Notes: generated from the sequence alone by a model not told the origin. Positions 41,123 through 50,843 are shown, counted from the first letter of the stretch. The stretch: 64,000 nucleotides of DNA from Betaproteobacteria bacterium (GCA_012026885.1 VEPL01000029.1:1-64000); one strand, 5' to 3'. Made by a program: numbers and translations.

Positions 41123-42261
41123 CAGCGGGCGGGCGACTTCTCGTCCGGGGCGACCCGGACGCCGGCCTTGACCCCGGCGCGCTCAAGCGAGGTGACGATG
41201 CGCTCGCCCGCCTTCAGGCCATCCGTCACCTCGGTGTATTCCCAGTTGGCGAGGCCGGTCTTCACCGTGCGCTCCTCGAGTTTGCCGTCAGCGTAGACCA
41301 GCACCTTGCCGCCTTCCTGGATGGCCGAGGTCGGGATGCGCAACACATCGGCGCGGCCGGCGAGCACGATCTCGACGTCGGCACTGTAGCCGACCAGCAG
41401 CTTGCCGCCCTGCGCCTCGTCGAAGTCGACTTCGACGTCGACCGTGCGCGCCTGCTTCTCGACCGCCGACACGTAAGGCGCAACACGACGCACCTTGCCG
41501 GGCAGGACCTTGCCGGGCAACGCGTCGAGGGTGATGCGGACCGGCAGGCCGGGGGCGATCTTCGGCGCATCGACTTCGTCCATCGGCGCCTTGACGTACA
41601 GGCAGGAATCGTCGATCAGATCGATGGCCGGCGGCGTCGGCACCCCGGGCGGCGAGGGAGTCGAGTACTCGCCGAGTTCGCCGACGATCTTGGCCACGGT
41701 GCCGTCGAAGGGCGCGTAGAGCGCGACACGGCCCTGCTCAACGCGCGTCGCCTTGAGGCGGGCCTCGGCCTGGGCGATATCGGCCTTGCTGCTGTTGCAG
41801 GAGGCGCGACGCACCTCGGCATCGGTCCGCGCCGCCTCCTCGCGGCTCGCCGAGACGAAGCCCCGAGCCTTCAGGTCAGCCTGCCTTTTGGCCTCCCTTT
41901 CGGCGTTGACCGCGGCAATGCATGCTTCGTCACTGCGCCGCACCGCCAGCGCCACCTGGGCCTGGGCCAGCGCGGCGTTGGCCTGCTGGTCGTCGTTCCA
42001 CAATTTGAGGAGAAGCTGCCCCTTCTTGACGCGGTCGCCCTCCTTGACGGCGAGGACTTCGATGCGCCCGCCGATGATCGTCGACAGCTTGGTGCGCTGG
42101 CAGGCCTCGACGGTGCCGGCCCGGGTGTTGGCGAGCGTCGCCTCCACCTTGCCGCTGCCGACTTCCTTTAGCATGACCGGAATCGGCTTGGGCCGGGTGA
42201 GCCAGAAGGCGGCGGCAATGGCAACGGCGGCGAGGACGGCGAAGAGGGCAAGGCGGCGCAT
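41122..42261 (-). CDS. Periplasmic adaptor (HlyD/RND membrane fusion) subunit
   Basis: The adaptor links the inner-membrane permeases to an outer-membrane channel. The 379-residue protein has an N-terminal signal anchor (about 4-22), lipoyl halves (VKEGDRVKKGQLLLKL and the matching VALYAPFDGTVAKIVGELGEY), a coiled-coil hairpin (about 85-165) and beta-barrel and membrane-proximal domains. Cysteines at EACQRT, EACIAA and ASCNSS are unusual for the family. The ATG at 42261 has GGAAG close by. It is the first gene of adaptor-ATPase-permease-permease; no TolC gene is in the window. Confidence 0.92.
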   Translation of the reverse strand: MRRLALFAVLAAVAIAAAFWLTRPKPIPVMLKEVGSGKVEATLANTRAGTVEACQRTKLSTIIGGRIEVLAVKEGDRVKKGQLLLKLWNDDQQANAALAQAQVALAVRRSDEACIAAVNAEREAKRQADLKARGFVSASREEAARTDAEVRRASCNSSKADIAQAEARLKATRVEQGRVALYAPFDGTVAKIVGELGEYSTPSPPGVPTPPAIDLIDDSCLYVKAPMDEVDAPKIAPGLPVRITLDALPGKVLPGKVRRVAPYVSAVEKQARTVDVEVDFDEAQGGKLLVGYSADVEIVLAGRADVLRIPTSAIQEGGKVLVYADGKLEERTVKTGLANWEYTEVTDGLKAGERIVTSLERAGVKAGVRVAPDEKSPAR

Positions 42262-42416
42262 GGGGCTTCCCGATGGGATGACAGGCGGGTCGATAATCGG
42301 CATTCTCGCCGATAGCGGGCGCGAACCCAAGGCATTCCGGAGTACACCCGCCTCCCCCGGGGAACCTTTCGCCAGCCACCCGGTCTCTTGATTACCCTTT
42401 CGCGAAGGAGAACCCC

Positions 42417-42545
42417 ATGAAAAGATTGTTAGCCGCCCTGCTCGCCTCGGCTTTCGCCCTTTCCGCAGGCACCGCACTGGCCTGCCCGGGTGACAAGGCC
42501 AAGGACGAAAAGCAGATGAGCACTCCGTCGAAGCCAAAGGTCTGA
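42417..42545 (+). CDS. Small secreted peptide, 42 residues
   Basis: I do not recognise this gene. It encodes 42 residues: a textbook signal peptide (MKRLLAALLASAFALSAGTA then LA) and a mature part of about 20 residues that begins CPGDK and is rich in Lys, Asp, Ser and Pro. The lone cysteine sits right after the predicted cut; the residue at -3 is Ala, so a lipobox is poor but lipidation is not excluded. AAGGAG lies 5 bases before the ATG at 42417, and a strong terminator follows the stop by about 20 bases. It is a self-contained transcription unit between the exporter operon and the PNPOx cassette. Confidence 0.75.
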   Translation: MKRLLAALLASAFALSAGTALACPGDKAKDEKQMSTPSKPKV

Positions 42546-42564
42546 CGGGAGTTGCATCTGGTCC

Positions 42565-42593
42565 GAAGGCGCCCGAGGGCGCCTTCTTTTTTT
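42565..42593 (+). terminator. Terminator after the small peptide gene
   Basis: A 9-bp stem GAAGGCGCC/GGCGCCTTC with a CGAG loop is followed by seven Ts. Confidence 0.9.
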
Positions 42594-42643
42594 GACCTTC
42601 CGTTTCCCGTAACATCGTCCCACCTGCATTCCTCGGGGACGTC

Positions 42644-43111
42644 ATGCTTGATCCGGAGATCGTCGCTTTCATCCAGACCGGCGTCAGCATCAGCCTCGCC
42701 GCTCGCGGCCCCGATCGATTGCCGAGCATGAGTCGCGGACTGGGTTGCAAGCTGTCGCCAGACGGACGATTGCTCCATGTTTTCCTACGCCGGTCGCAAT
42801 CCTCCGCCCTGATCGACAACATCGGCGACAACGGCCAGGTGGCGAATGTCTTCAGCCTGCCGAGCAGCAACCGCACCGTGCAACTGAAGGGCAATGACGC
42901 GCGTGTCGTCCGGTTCGACCCGGCGGATGGCCCGATCGTCGACCGCCACATTGCCGACTTTCTGCGCGAGGTCGTGCCCCTCGGTACGCCGGAGGCCGTG
43001 GTGCGCACCATCCTGGCCTACGAACCGGACGATCTGGTGACCGTCGTCTATTCCCCGGCGGCCGCCTTTTCCCAGACTCCCGGCCCCAAGGCCGGCAAGC
43101 CGCTGGACTGA
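42644..43111 (+). CDS. Pyridoxamine 5'-phosphate oxidase-fold protein
   Basis: The fold is a split beta-barrel that in known members binds FMN, F420 or heme. The 155-residue protein matches the general family by its start (DPEIVAFIQTGVSISLAARG), SRGLGCKLSPDGRLLHVFL and NGQVANVFSLPSSNRTVQLKG. No true PNPOx substrate residues stand out, so pyridoxal synthesis is unlikely. It lies 3 bases ahead of a larger gene with a related N-terminal domain, so both are probably one operon and may sense the same cofactor. Confidence 0.8.
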   Translation: MLDPEIVAFIQTGVSISLAARGPDRLPSMSRGLGCKLSPDGRLLHVFLRRSQSSALIDNIGDNGQVANVFSLPSSNRTVQLKGNDARVVRFDPADGPIVDRHIADFLREVVPLGTPEAVVRTILAYEPDDLVTVVYSPAAAFSQTPGPKAGKPLD

Positions 43112-43114
43112 ACG

Positions 43115-44452
43115 ATGGGCCTGCGCCTCGATACCATCCGGGAATGCCTCGAAGGCGTCATACCCGGCCAGATCGCCACCTGCGACAGCGAGGGGATTCC
43201 CAACCTGGCCTTTCTCTCGCAGGTCCAGTTCATCGACAACCTGCACGTCGCGCTGTCTTACCAGTTCTTCAACCGCACACGGCAGAACGTCCTTGCCGGA
43301 TCGGCGGTCTGCCTGCTGCTCACCAGCCACCTGACCGGCACACAGTACCGCCTGACCCTCGCCTATCTGCGCACCGAAACGGCCGGCCCGCTGTTCGAGC
43401 AGATGAAGGCCAAGCTGGCGGGGATCGCCTCGCACGAAGGCATGAGCGGGGTATTCCACCTGCGCGGATCGGATGTTTACCGGGTCCTCGACATCGAGCA
43501 ACTGCCCGGCCCCGCGCTGCCCTTGCCGGCGCCGACGGTGAATTACCTCACCGCGCTGCGCCGGGCCACCGGCCGCCTGACCGCCTGCGCCAGTCTTGCC
43601 GGATTGCTGGAAACGGCACTCGACTGCCTGGGCGAGGAATTCGCCATCGAGCACGTCATGCTGCTCATGCATGATGAAGGACGCGGCCGCCTCTTTACCC
43701 TTGCCAGCCGCGGCTACCCCGAATCGGGGATCGGCTCGGAAATCCCGGTCGGCGCCGGGGTCATCGGCATCTGCGCCCGTGAACGCATCCCCATCCGGAT
43801 CGGCTTCATGACCAGCGAGTATGGGTACGGACGCTCCATCCGCCGCAGCGTCGAGGCCGATGGCCAGGGCGACGGCCTGGAAACCGCGATTCCCCTGCCC
43901 GGCCTGCCCGAAGCCGGCAGCCAGATGGCCATCCCGATCGTCGCTTTCGAGCGCCTGCTCGGCGTGCTCTACGTGGAAAACGTGGCCGACCTGCATTTCG
44001 GCTATGACGACGAGGACGCCCTGGTGGCGTTCGCCGCGCAATTGGGACTCGCCATGCATCACCACCAGCAGGCGGAAGAGCAGGCCGAAGATGCGCCGAT
44101 CACCGACAGCCCAGCCGTCCCGCTCGCCGGTCCGCCACTGCTGGTGCGCTATTTCGCCGCCAACGACAGTATCTTCCTCGACGACGATTACCTGATCAAG
44201 GGCGTTGCCGGCGCGATTTTGTGGACGTTGCTCAGCGATTTCGTCGAGCGCCGGCGCACCAGCTTCACCAACAAGGGCCTGCGCGTCGATCCGCGCATCC
44301 GCCTGCCCGGCGTCAGCGACAACCTCGAGGCCCGCCTCGTGCTGCTGCAGCGCCGCCTCGACGAACGGGCGGCAGGAATCCGCCTGGCCAAGACCGGGCG
44401 CGGCCGCTTCTCGCTGGCTGTCAACCGCCCTTTGGAGCTGGTTTCCGGCTGA
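43115..44452 (+). CDS. PNPOx-GAF-winged-helix putative regulator
   Basis: I infer a one-component sensor. The 445-residue protein has three parts. Residues 1-135 form a PNPOx-like split barrel (IATCDSEGIPN, LSYQFFNRTRQNV). Residues about 155-318 form a GAF domain (VMLLMHDE, VGAGVIGICARERIPIRI, QMAIPIVAFERLLGVLYVEN). Residues about 345-440 resemble an OmpR-type winged helix, ending SDNLEARLVLLQRRLDERAAGIRLAKTGRGRFSL as in Trans_Reg_C. No kinase or receiver domain is present. It lies just upstream of a promoter with direct repeats and the E1 genes, which are its likely targets. Confidence 0.75.
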   Translation: MGLRLDTIRECLEGVIPGQIATCDSEGIPNLAFLSQVQFIDNLHVALSYQFFNRTRQNVLAGSAVCLLLTSHLTGTQYRLTLAYLRTETAGPLFEQMKAKLAGIASHEGMSGVFHLRGSDVYRVLDIEQLPGPALPLPAPTVNYLTALRRATGRLTACASLAGLLETALDCLGEEFAIEHVMLLMHDEGRGRLFTLASRGYPESGIGSEIPVGAGVIGICARERIPIRIGFMTSEYGYGRSIRRSVEADGQGDGLETAIPLPGLPEAGSQMAIPIVAFERLLGVLYVENVADLHFGYDDEDALVAFAAQLGLAMHHHQQAEEQAEDAPITDSPAVPLAGPPLLVRYFAANDSIFLDDDYLIKGVAGAILWTLLSDFVERRRTSFTNKGLRVDPRIRLPGVSDNLEARLVLLQRRLDERAAGIRLAKTGRGRFSLAVNRPLELVSG

Positions 44453-44476
44453 CGATCGGGGGCTGATCATCCGCCT

Positions 44477-44506
44477 TTCTTAAATCTTCAATCAGCGCTT
44501 CTTAAA
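44477..44506 (+). promoter_or_regulatory. TTCTTAAA direct repeats upstream of the E1 promoter
   Basis: TTCTTAAA occurs at 44477-44484 and again at 44499-44506, 22 bases apart start to start (two helical turns). OmpR/PhoB-type winged-helix regulators bind direct repeats on one DNA face, and the gene just upstream encodes such a domain. The repeats end 27 bases before the -35 box, a place suited to activation. Confidence 0.5.
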
Positions 44507-44532
44507 AGATTCGTAAGCGCCGGCTGCCCGTC

Positions 44533-44560
44533 TTGTCATGGTCTCGCGACGGCCTAGACT
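44533..44560 (+). promoter_or_regulatory. Promoter of the E1-cytochrome operon
   Basis: TTGTCA, 16 bases, TAGACT. The predicted start is about 23 bases before the ATG of the E1 alpha gene. Both boxes are imperfect, as expected for an activator-dependent promoter. Confidence 0.55.
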
Positions 44561-44589
44561 GCAATCACCAGCCATCGACGGAAGCCGCC

Positions 44590-45552
44590 ATGACCTCAGC
44601 CCAGCCCCAAATCGACCCGCGGGATCTGCTCGCGCAGATGCACCTCATCCGTGCCTACGAGGAAGCCATTGTCGCCGGCAGCACCGCCGGCACGGTGCCC
44701 GGCACCTGCACCTCGGTCGGCCAGGAAGCAGCAGCCGTCGGCGTGGTGAACGCCCTTGCCGCGGACGACCTGATCCTGACCAACCATCGCAGCGCCGGCC
44801 ACCTGCTGGCACGCGGCGCCGACCCCGGCCGCCTGCTTGCCGAAGTCATGGGGCGTAGCGACGGCTACTGCGGCGGCAGGAGCGGCTCACTGCACATTTC
44901 GGTCAGGGAACTGGGCGTCGTCCTCACCTCGACCATCGTCGGCGCTGAACTGGCGCTGGCACCGGGCGTCGCGCTGGCGCAGACCATGCGCAACCAGCCG
45001 GGCATCGTCGTCTGCTTCTTCGGCGACGGCGCCGCCTGCGAGGGCAGCTTCCATGAATCGCTCAATCTCGCCGCCCTGTGGAACCTGCCCATCCTCTACG
45101 TCTGCGAGAACAACCAGTGGCAGGCCTTTGTGCACCGGCGCGAGGCGATGAGCCGCGAGCACGTCTCGTCCTGGGCCCAGTCCTACGGCATCGCGGCAAG
45201 CACCGTCGACGGCAACGACGTAAGCGCCGTCCTCGCCGCTGCAACAAATGCCGCTGCCCAGGTCCGCGCCAGCCAGCGTCCCTATCTTCTGGAAACCTGG
45301 ACCTACAGGACGCGTGGCCACTTCGAGCCGGATGACCAGGCCTACGTGGACCCGGCCGAACGCGCGGCCTGGCTGGCCCGCGACCCGATCGCCATGTGCC
45401 GCGACCGCCTCGTCGCCGCCGGCAACCTGAGCGAGCTGGCCGCGACAGACCTGGCAACCCGGTCACGCGACCGCATCGCCGAAGCGCTCGCCTTCGCGGC
45501 GGCGTCCCCCTACCCGGCCCCGGAGGCCTTGACCCAACATGTTTATGCCTGA
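44590..45552 (+). CDS. Thiamine-diphosphate dehydrogenase E1 component, alpha subunit (AcoA/PdhA-like)
   Basis: The subunit binds thiamine diphosphate and decarboxylates a 2-oxo acid or cleaves acetoin. The 320-residue protein has the TPP motif GDG at 145-147 closed by NN at 174-175, and the conserved NHRSAGHLLARG and GYCGGRSGSLHI loops. The size and the YCGGRSGSLHI form fit the short heterotetrameric E1 alpha of acetoin or pyruvate dehydrogenases. The ATG at 44590 has GGAAG 6 bases upstream. The beta subunit follows by 9 bases. No E2 or E3 gene is near, so the acyl acceptor is unknown. Confidence 0.88.
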   Translation: MTSAQPQIDPRDLLAQMHLIRAYEEAIVAGSTAGTVPGTCTSVGQEAAAVGVVNALAADDLILTNHRSAGHLLARGADPGRLLAEVMGRSDGYCGGRSGSLHISVRELGVVLTSTIVGAELALAPGVALAQTMRNQPGIVVCFFGDGAACEGSFHESLNLAALWNLPILYVCENNQWQAFVHRREAMSREHVSSWAQSYGIAASTVDGNDVSAVLAAATNAAAQVRASQRPYLLETWTYRTRGHFEPDDQAYVDPAERAAWLARDPIAMCRDRLVAAGNLSELAATDLATRSRDRIAEALAFAAASPYPAPEALTQHVYA

Positions 45553-45561
45553 GGAACCATC

Positions 45562-46530
45562 ATGCCCGTCCTGACCCTGAACGATGCCATCGGCGCCGCA
45601 CTCGCCGAGGAAATGCGCCACGACCCTCGCGTTCTCATCTTCGGCGAAGGCGTCGCCACCAAGCGCCAGGACCTGGTCCGGGAATTCGGCGGCCGGCGCG
45701 TGCGCAACACGCCGCTCGCCGAAGGCATCATCGCTGGCACGGCGGTCGGTGCCGCCGGCAACGGCCTGCGCCCGGTCATCGATCTCCTCTTCGCGCCCTT
45801 CCTCTGTTATGCGATGGACGAACTGGTCAACAGCGCGGGCAAGCTGCGCTTCCTGTCCGGCGGCCAGTTCTCCTTTCCGCTGGTCACCCTGGCCATGACC
45901 GGCGCCGGCTGGGGCGTCGGAGCTCAGCACAATCACAATCTCGAAGCCTGGTTCGTACACAGTCCGGGCCTCAAGGTGGTCATGCCGAGCACGCCGGCCG
46001 ACGCCAAGGCGCTGCTCAAGTCGGCCATCCGCGACGACAACCCGGTCGTCTTCTTCCTCGATATCGGCCTCCTCTACACCCCGGGCGACGTGCCGGACGG
46101 CGAGCACTGCATACCACTCGGCCAGGCGGCGGTACGCCGCGCCGGCGACGACGTGACCCTCGTCTCCTACGGCAAGACGGTTCATGGCTGCCTCGAGGCG
46201 GCGGAGACGCTGGCTGGTCAAGGCATCTCCGCCGAAGTGATCGACCTGCGCAGCCTGAAGCCGCTCGACGAGGCGACCATCCTCGCCTCGGTCACACGCA
46301 CCGGCCGCCTGGTCGTCGTGCACGAGGCCAACCGCCTGTGCGGCGTTGGCGCCGAAATCGCCGCACAGGCTGCGGAAAAGTGCTTCGCCAGCCTGCGCGC
46401 CCCGGTCACTCGCCTTGGCGGCCCCGATGCACCGGTCGCCGCCAGCTACCCGCTCGAGCAGGCCTTCGTACCCCAGGCCGCAAGCATCGCCGCCACTGCC
46501 GCATCCTTGTGTGCACGGCAAGCGGCCTGA
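45562..46530 (+). CDS. Thiamine-diphosphate dehydrogenase E1 component, beta subunit (AcoB/PdhB-like)
   Basis: The beta subunit completes the E1 active site. The 322-residue protein has the pyrimidine-binding domain (about 1-180, with FGEGVATKRQDLVREFG and the TPP-activating Glu region EGIIAGTAVGAAGNGLRPV). A transketolase C-terminal domain (about 195-315, DVTLVSYGKTVHGCLEAAETL and IDLRSLKPLDEATI) follows. GAGGA lies 7 bases before the ATG. It is followed after 33 bases by a cytochrome c gene in the same operon, which is not usual for this enzyme family. Confidence 0.9.
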   Translation: MPVLTLNDAIGAALAEEMRHDPRVLIFGEGVATKRQDLVREFGGRRVRNTPLAEGIIAGTAVGAAGNGLRPVIDLLFAPFLCYAMDELVNSAGKLRFLSGGQFSFPLVTLAMTGAGWGVGAQHNHNLEAWFVHSPGLKVVMPSTPADAKALLKSAIRDDNPVVFFLDIGLLYTPGDVPDGEHCIPLGQAAVRRAGDDVTLVSYGKTVHGCLEAAETLAGQGISAEVIDLRSLKPLDEATILASVTRTGRLVVVHEANRLCGVGAEIAAQAAEKCFASLRAPVTRLGGPDAPVAASYPLEQAFVPQAASIAATAASLCARQAA

Positions 46531-46563
46531 TCCCGCCCACACCCCAACCCCAGGAGACTTGCC

Positions 46564-47136
46564 ATGACCAGAACAGAAATTTCCCGAATGACCGCCACGG
46601 GCGTCGCGCTGGCCGCCGGCCTCGTCCTCGCAGGCGGTGCTGCCGCCGAAGACCGGCAGAGTGCGCAGATCAAGCGCGGAGCCATGCTGGTCGCCGCCGG
46701 CGACTGCGTCACATGCCATACCCCGTTCCGCATGGGCGCCAACGGTCCCGAAAAGGACCTGGCGCGCGGACTCTCCGGCCACCCGGAGAACCTCAGGCTG
46801 GGTGCGCCGCCCAAGCTCGACAACGACTGGAACTGGGCCGGCTCGGCGACGATGACCGCGTTCGTCGGCCCGTGGGGAACAAGCTACGCGGCCAACCTGA
46901 CGCCGGACCGGGAAACCGGCATCGGCGCCTGGCGGGAGAAGGATTTCGTGCAGGCCATGCGCACCGGCAAGCATCTCGGCGTCGCCCGACCGATCATGCC
47001 GCCGATGCCCTGGCAGGCGATCGCGACCCTGCCTGACTCCGACCTGCGGGCGATCTATGCCTACCTCATGGCGCAGCCGCCGGTGAAGAACAAGGTTCCC
47101 GACTATACGCCGCCGGCCAGCGCGACGGCGCGTTAG
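46564..47136 (+). CDS. Periplasmic monoheme cytochrome c of the alcohol-dehydrogenase-cytochrome type
   Basis: The 190-residue protein has a signal peptide (cut near AAA-EDR, residue 29) and one heme site CVTCH at 48-52. The AAGDCVTCHTPF start and the NLTPDRETGIGAW and FVQAMRTGKH motifs match single modules of AdhB-type cytochrome subunits that accept electrons from membrane dehydrogenases. A Met in RPIMPPMPW is the likely sixth ligand. AGGAG lies 7 bases before the ATG, and the gene continues the E1 operon. Its stop overlaps that of the convergent M23 gene (TTAG). Confidence 0.88.
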   Translation: MTRTEISRMTATGVALAAGLVLAGGAAAEDRQSAQIKRGAMLVAAGDCVTCHTPFRMGANGPEKDLARGLSGHPENLRLGAPPKLDNDWNWAGSATMTAFVGPWGTSYAANLTPDRETGIGAWREKDFVQAMRTGKHLGVARPIMPPMPWQAIATLPDSDLRAIYAYLMAQPPVKNKVPDYTPPASATAR

Positions 47137-47941
47137 GGACGCGTCAGGAAGAGTTCCGGATCGACGGCCGTCCCGTTGAGGAATACGGCCCAGTGCAGAT
47201 GGGCGCCGGTCGCCCGCCCAGTGGCGCCGGCTGCCCCCAGCAGTTCGCCGGCGCGCACCGTCTGGCCGTTGCGCACCGCGATGCGCGACAGGTGCATGTA
47301 GGCGGTGATCAGGCCCTGGCCGTGGTCGAGGAATACCGTGTTGCCGTTGAAGAAGTAGTCGCCGGTATCGACGACCATCCCCGCCGCCGGCGCGCGTACG
47401 GGCGCGCCGGTGCCCACGGCCACATCCAGCCCGGCATGCGGGTTGCGCGGCTGGCCGTTGAAGACGCGGCGCAGGCCGAAGCGCGACGACAGCGGCCCGC
47501 TGGCCGGCAGCGTGAAATCGGCGATCACGAGACCCGGCGAGAACAGCCGCTTGATCGCCTCGATCGCTTCCTTCTCGCGGGCGATGCGCAGCAGATCCTC
47601 GGGATCGGGTTCGACCTTGCGCTTGTCCTTGATGGTGAGCCGCTGCTCGGGGTAATGCTTCGCCCGCACGGTGACGGTGCGGATGGTTGCGGTCGACCCC
47701 GTTGAAACGGCAATTTCCAGATCGCCGGGCGCCGTGTCGAGCGGGATGCCGAGGAGCGCAAACCAGCGCCCGCGCTCGCCGACCACCGCCAGCGGGAAGT
47801 CGCCGAAGCGTGCCTGCGGCGCTACACCCGCCGCCGGACCGAGGTCGATGATCGCGACGCCGCCCGGCACCGGCGCGTGCTTCGGCAGGGCGAAAGCTGC
47901 CGCAGCCGCCAGTGCGGCGGCGAGGCCGACAGCGAGCCGTT

Positions 47942-48793
<852 letters not shown>

Positions 48794-48812
48794 GGCGGAA
48801 TCCCCCCGATGG

Positions 48813-49625
48813 TCAGCGGTAGCGGTTGATGGCGTCGCGCGTCTCGCGCGCGACCACACGTGCGGCAGTGGCGAAGTCCTCGCCCTTGCCGGCGTAGAGG
48901 ATGGCCCGCGAGGAATTGATCATCAGGCCGGCATTTCTTGCCGTTTTCCCGGCGCTGACCGTGGCTTCGATGTCGCCGCCCTGGGCGCCGATGCCGGGCA
49001 CGAGGAGCGGCATGTCGCCGACGATCTCGCGCACGCGGGCGATTTCGGCCGGGAAGGTGGCGCCGACGACCAGACCGATCTGGCCGCTGGTGTTCCAGTC
49101 CCCGGCAGCCAGTCGGGCAACGCGTTCGTACAGCTTTTCGCCGCCGACATCGAGGAACTGCAGGTCGGAACCGCCGGGATTCGAAGTGCGGCAGAGCAGG
49201 ATCACGCCCTTGTCCGGATGCGCCAGGTAGGGCTCGACCGAATCGCGGCCCATGTACGGGTTGACCGTGACCGCGTCGGCCTGGAAGCGCCCAAAGGCTT
49301 CGACGGCGTACTGCTCGGCGGTCGAGCCGATGTCGCCGCGCTTGGCATCGAGGATGACCGGGATGCCGGGGTGCCGGTCGTGGATGTGGGCGATCAGCGC
49401 CTCGAGCTGGTCCTCGGCGCGCCGCGCGGCGAAGTAGGCGATCTGCGGCTTGAAGGCACAGGCTAGGTCGGCAGTGGCATCGACGATGGCCGCACAGAAC
49501 TCGAAGATGCGGTCATCGCGGCCCTTGAGTCCGGCCGGGAACTTGGCGGGATCGGGGTCGAGGCCGACGCAGAGCAGGGAGTCGTTCTGCCGCCAGGCGG
49601 CGGCGAGGCTGTCGGTGAAGGTCAT
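48813..49625 (-). CDS. pyrF: Orotidine 5'-phosphate decarboxylase (type 2)
   Basis: PyrF makes UMP, the last step of pyrimidine synthesis. The 270-residue protein is of the longer type 2 subfamily, with the active-site DAKRGDIG at 93-100 (Asp93, Lys95, Asp98) and the [10 protein letters not shown] start. The ATG at 49625 overlaps the stop of the DNA methyltransferase gene as ATGA, and AAAGGA lies 6 bases before it. So pyrimidine synthesis and DNA methylation genes are translationally coupled here. Confidence 0.95.
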   Translation of the reverse strand: MTFTDSLAAAWRQNDSLLCVGLDPDPAKFPAGLKGRDDRIFEFCAAIVDATADLACAFKPQIAYFAARRAEDQLEALIAHIHDRHPGIPVILDAKRGDIGSTAEQYAVEAFGRFQADAVTVNPYMGRDSVEPYLAHPDKGVILLCRTSNPGGSDLQFLDVGGEKLYERVARLAAGDWNTSGQIGLVVGATFPAEIARVREIVGDMPLLVPGIGAQGGDIEATVSAGKTARNAGLMINSSRAILYAGKGEDFATAARVVARETRDAINRYR

Positions 49626-50806
49626 GCGGCGTCCTTTCTGGCTTCCGGCGGCAGGAAGCGGGCGAACTTGGCGGGCAGCACGCAGGTCTGCAGGCTGCGC
49701 TGGGTGAACAGGAAGCGGCCGTCGCAGACGAAGCCGAGATCCTGCCAATCGACCTCGCGGTTGAGCATCAGCGTGCATTCGATCAGCTCGCGGCGGGCGA
49801 TGCGTTCGTGGCGCGGAAAAAGGGCGAGTATCGCGCCGTCGAAGGCATTGCAGTCGTGCAGGAAAAACGGCTCACGGCGGCGCGTGCGGCCATTGACGTA
49901 GATGCGCGGCTTCAGGTTGATCGGGAAAGCCCGCCCCCACTGCCACCAGTTCGATTCATCGAAGCGGCGAACGCGACGCGCCAGCAGTTCGGCCTTGTGC
50001 TTTTCGAGATGCGGATGCTTGATGCCGTAGAGCATGCGCCGCGTCTCGCCGGTCTCGACCGTCTTCGAGCAGACGAACTCCATGTTTCCCTTGGCATGGG
50101 TGAAGATGGGGTCGGCGCCCGAGACGGCACCGACCTTGACCGCGAAGACATCGGCGAAGCGCACGCTGTAGTCGTCACGCAGGAACATCAGCTGGCCGTC
50201 GACCTCGGTGAATTGCCGCCCGTCTGCCATTTGCCGGTCGCGCCTGCCCTTCTCGAAGCGGAAGATGGCGCAGTTGGGCGTGTGCTGCCCGAAAACCCGG
50301 CTGTCACCGGTCTCGTAGAAATGCGTGATGCTGCCTTCCCGCGCCAGCCAGGCGTTGAGCTTCTGCGCCGCGGTCAGCTTGATGAACTCGCGCGGCACGA
50401 TGAAGACCAGTTCGCCACCCGGGTTCAGGTGGCGAACGCATTTCTCGATGAAGAACAGGAAGAGGTTGCTGCGCTTGTCGAAGAGTCCGGATTTGAGCTT
50501 GTTCCGGGTGTCGACCGCGACATCCTGGTAGCGCACGTAGGGCGGATTGCCGACGATGGTATCGAAGCGCTCGCCTTCCGGCAGGTCGAAGAAATCCATC
50601 ACCCGCGCGCCGGCCGGCGCGACGCGCGCATCGACCTCGATGCCGACGCAATCGGGGAAGCGCTGCTTCAATGTGGAAAAGAAGGCGCCGTCGCCGGCTG
50701 CCGGCTCGAGGGCGCGGCCGCGGTTGGCGCAGAGACCGAGCATGAAATCAACGACCTCGGGCGGCGTGAATACCTGGCCGAGCCGTTCGACATCGCGCGC
50801 AGTCAT
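49622..50806 (-). CDS. Orphan N6-adenine-type DNA methyltransferase
   Basis: The 394-residue protein has motif X QVFTP at 11-15, the SAM motif [12 protein letters not shown] at 33-43 and the catalytic NPPY at 87-90. This is the gamma-class order of TaqI/Eco57I-type enzymes that methylate adenine N6. A C-terminal target-recognition region (about 230-390) follows. No restriction gene is adjacent; neighbours are pyrF and glnS. GGAGG lies close to the ATG at 50806. It may be a solitary regulator-type methylase, or the remnant of a lost restriction system. Target specificity cannot be read from sequence. Confidence 0.88.
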   Translation of the reverse strand: MTARDVERLGQVFTPPEVVDFMLGLCANRGRALEPAAGDGAFFSTLKQRFPDCVGIEVDARVAPAGARVMDFFDLPEGERFDTIVGNPPYVRYQDVAVDTRNKLKSGLFDKRSNLFLFFIEKCVRHLNPGGELVFIVPREFIKLTAAQKLNAWLAREGSITHFYETGDSRVFGQHTPNCAIFRFEKGRRDRQMADGRQFTEVDGQLMFLRDDYSVRFADVFAVKVGAVSGADPIFTHAKGNMEFVCSKTVETGETRRMLYGIKHPHLEKHKAELLARRVRRFDESNWWQWGRAFPINLKPRIYVNGRTRRREPFFLHDCNAFDGAILALFPRHERIARRELIECTLMLNREVDWQDLGFVCDGRFLFTQRSLQTCVLPAKFARFLPPEARKDAA

Positions 50807-50843
50807 GCCCCCTCCGTGCGGCGACCAGCGCCCTTCATCGCGC

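Noticed and set aside
41122..43011. 629-codon version of the adaptor gene
   Set aside because: The added N-terminal part is antisense to the small peptide and PNPOx genes; the true start with signal anchor is at 42261.
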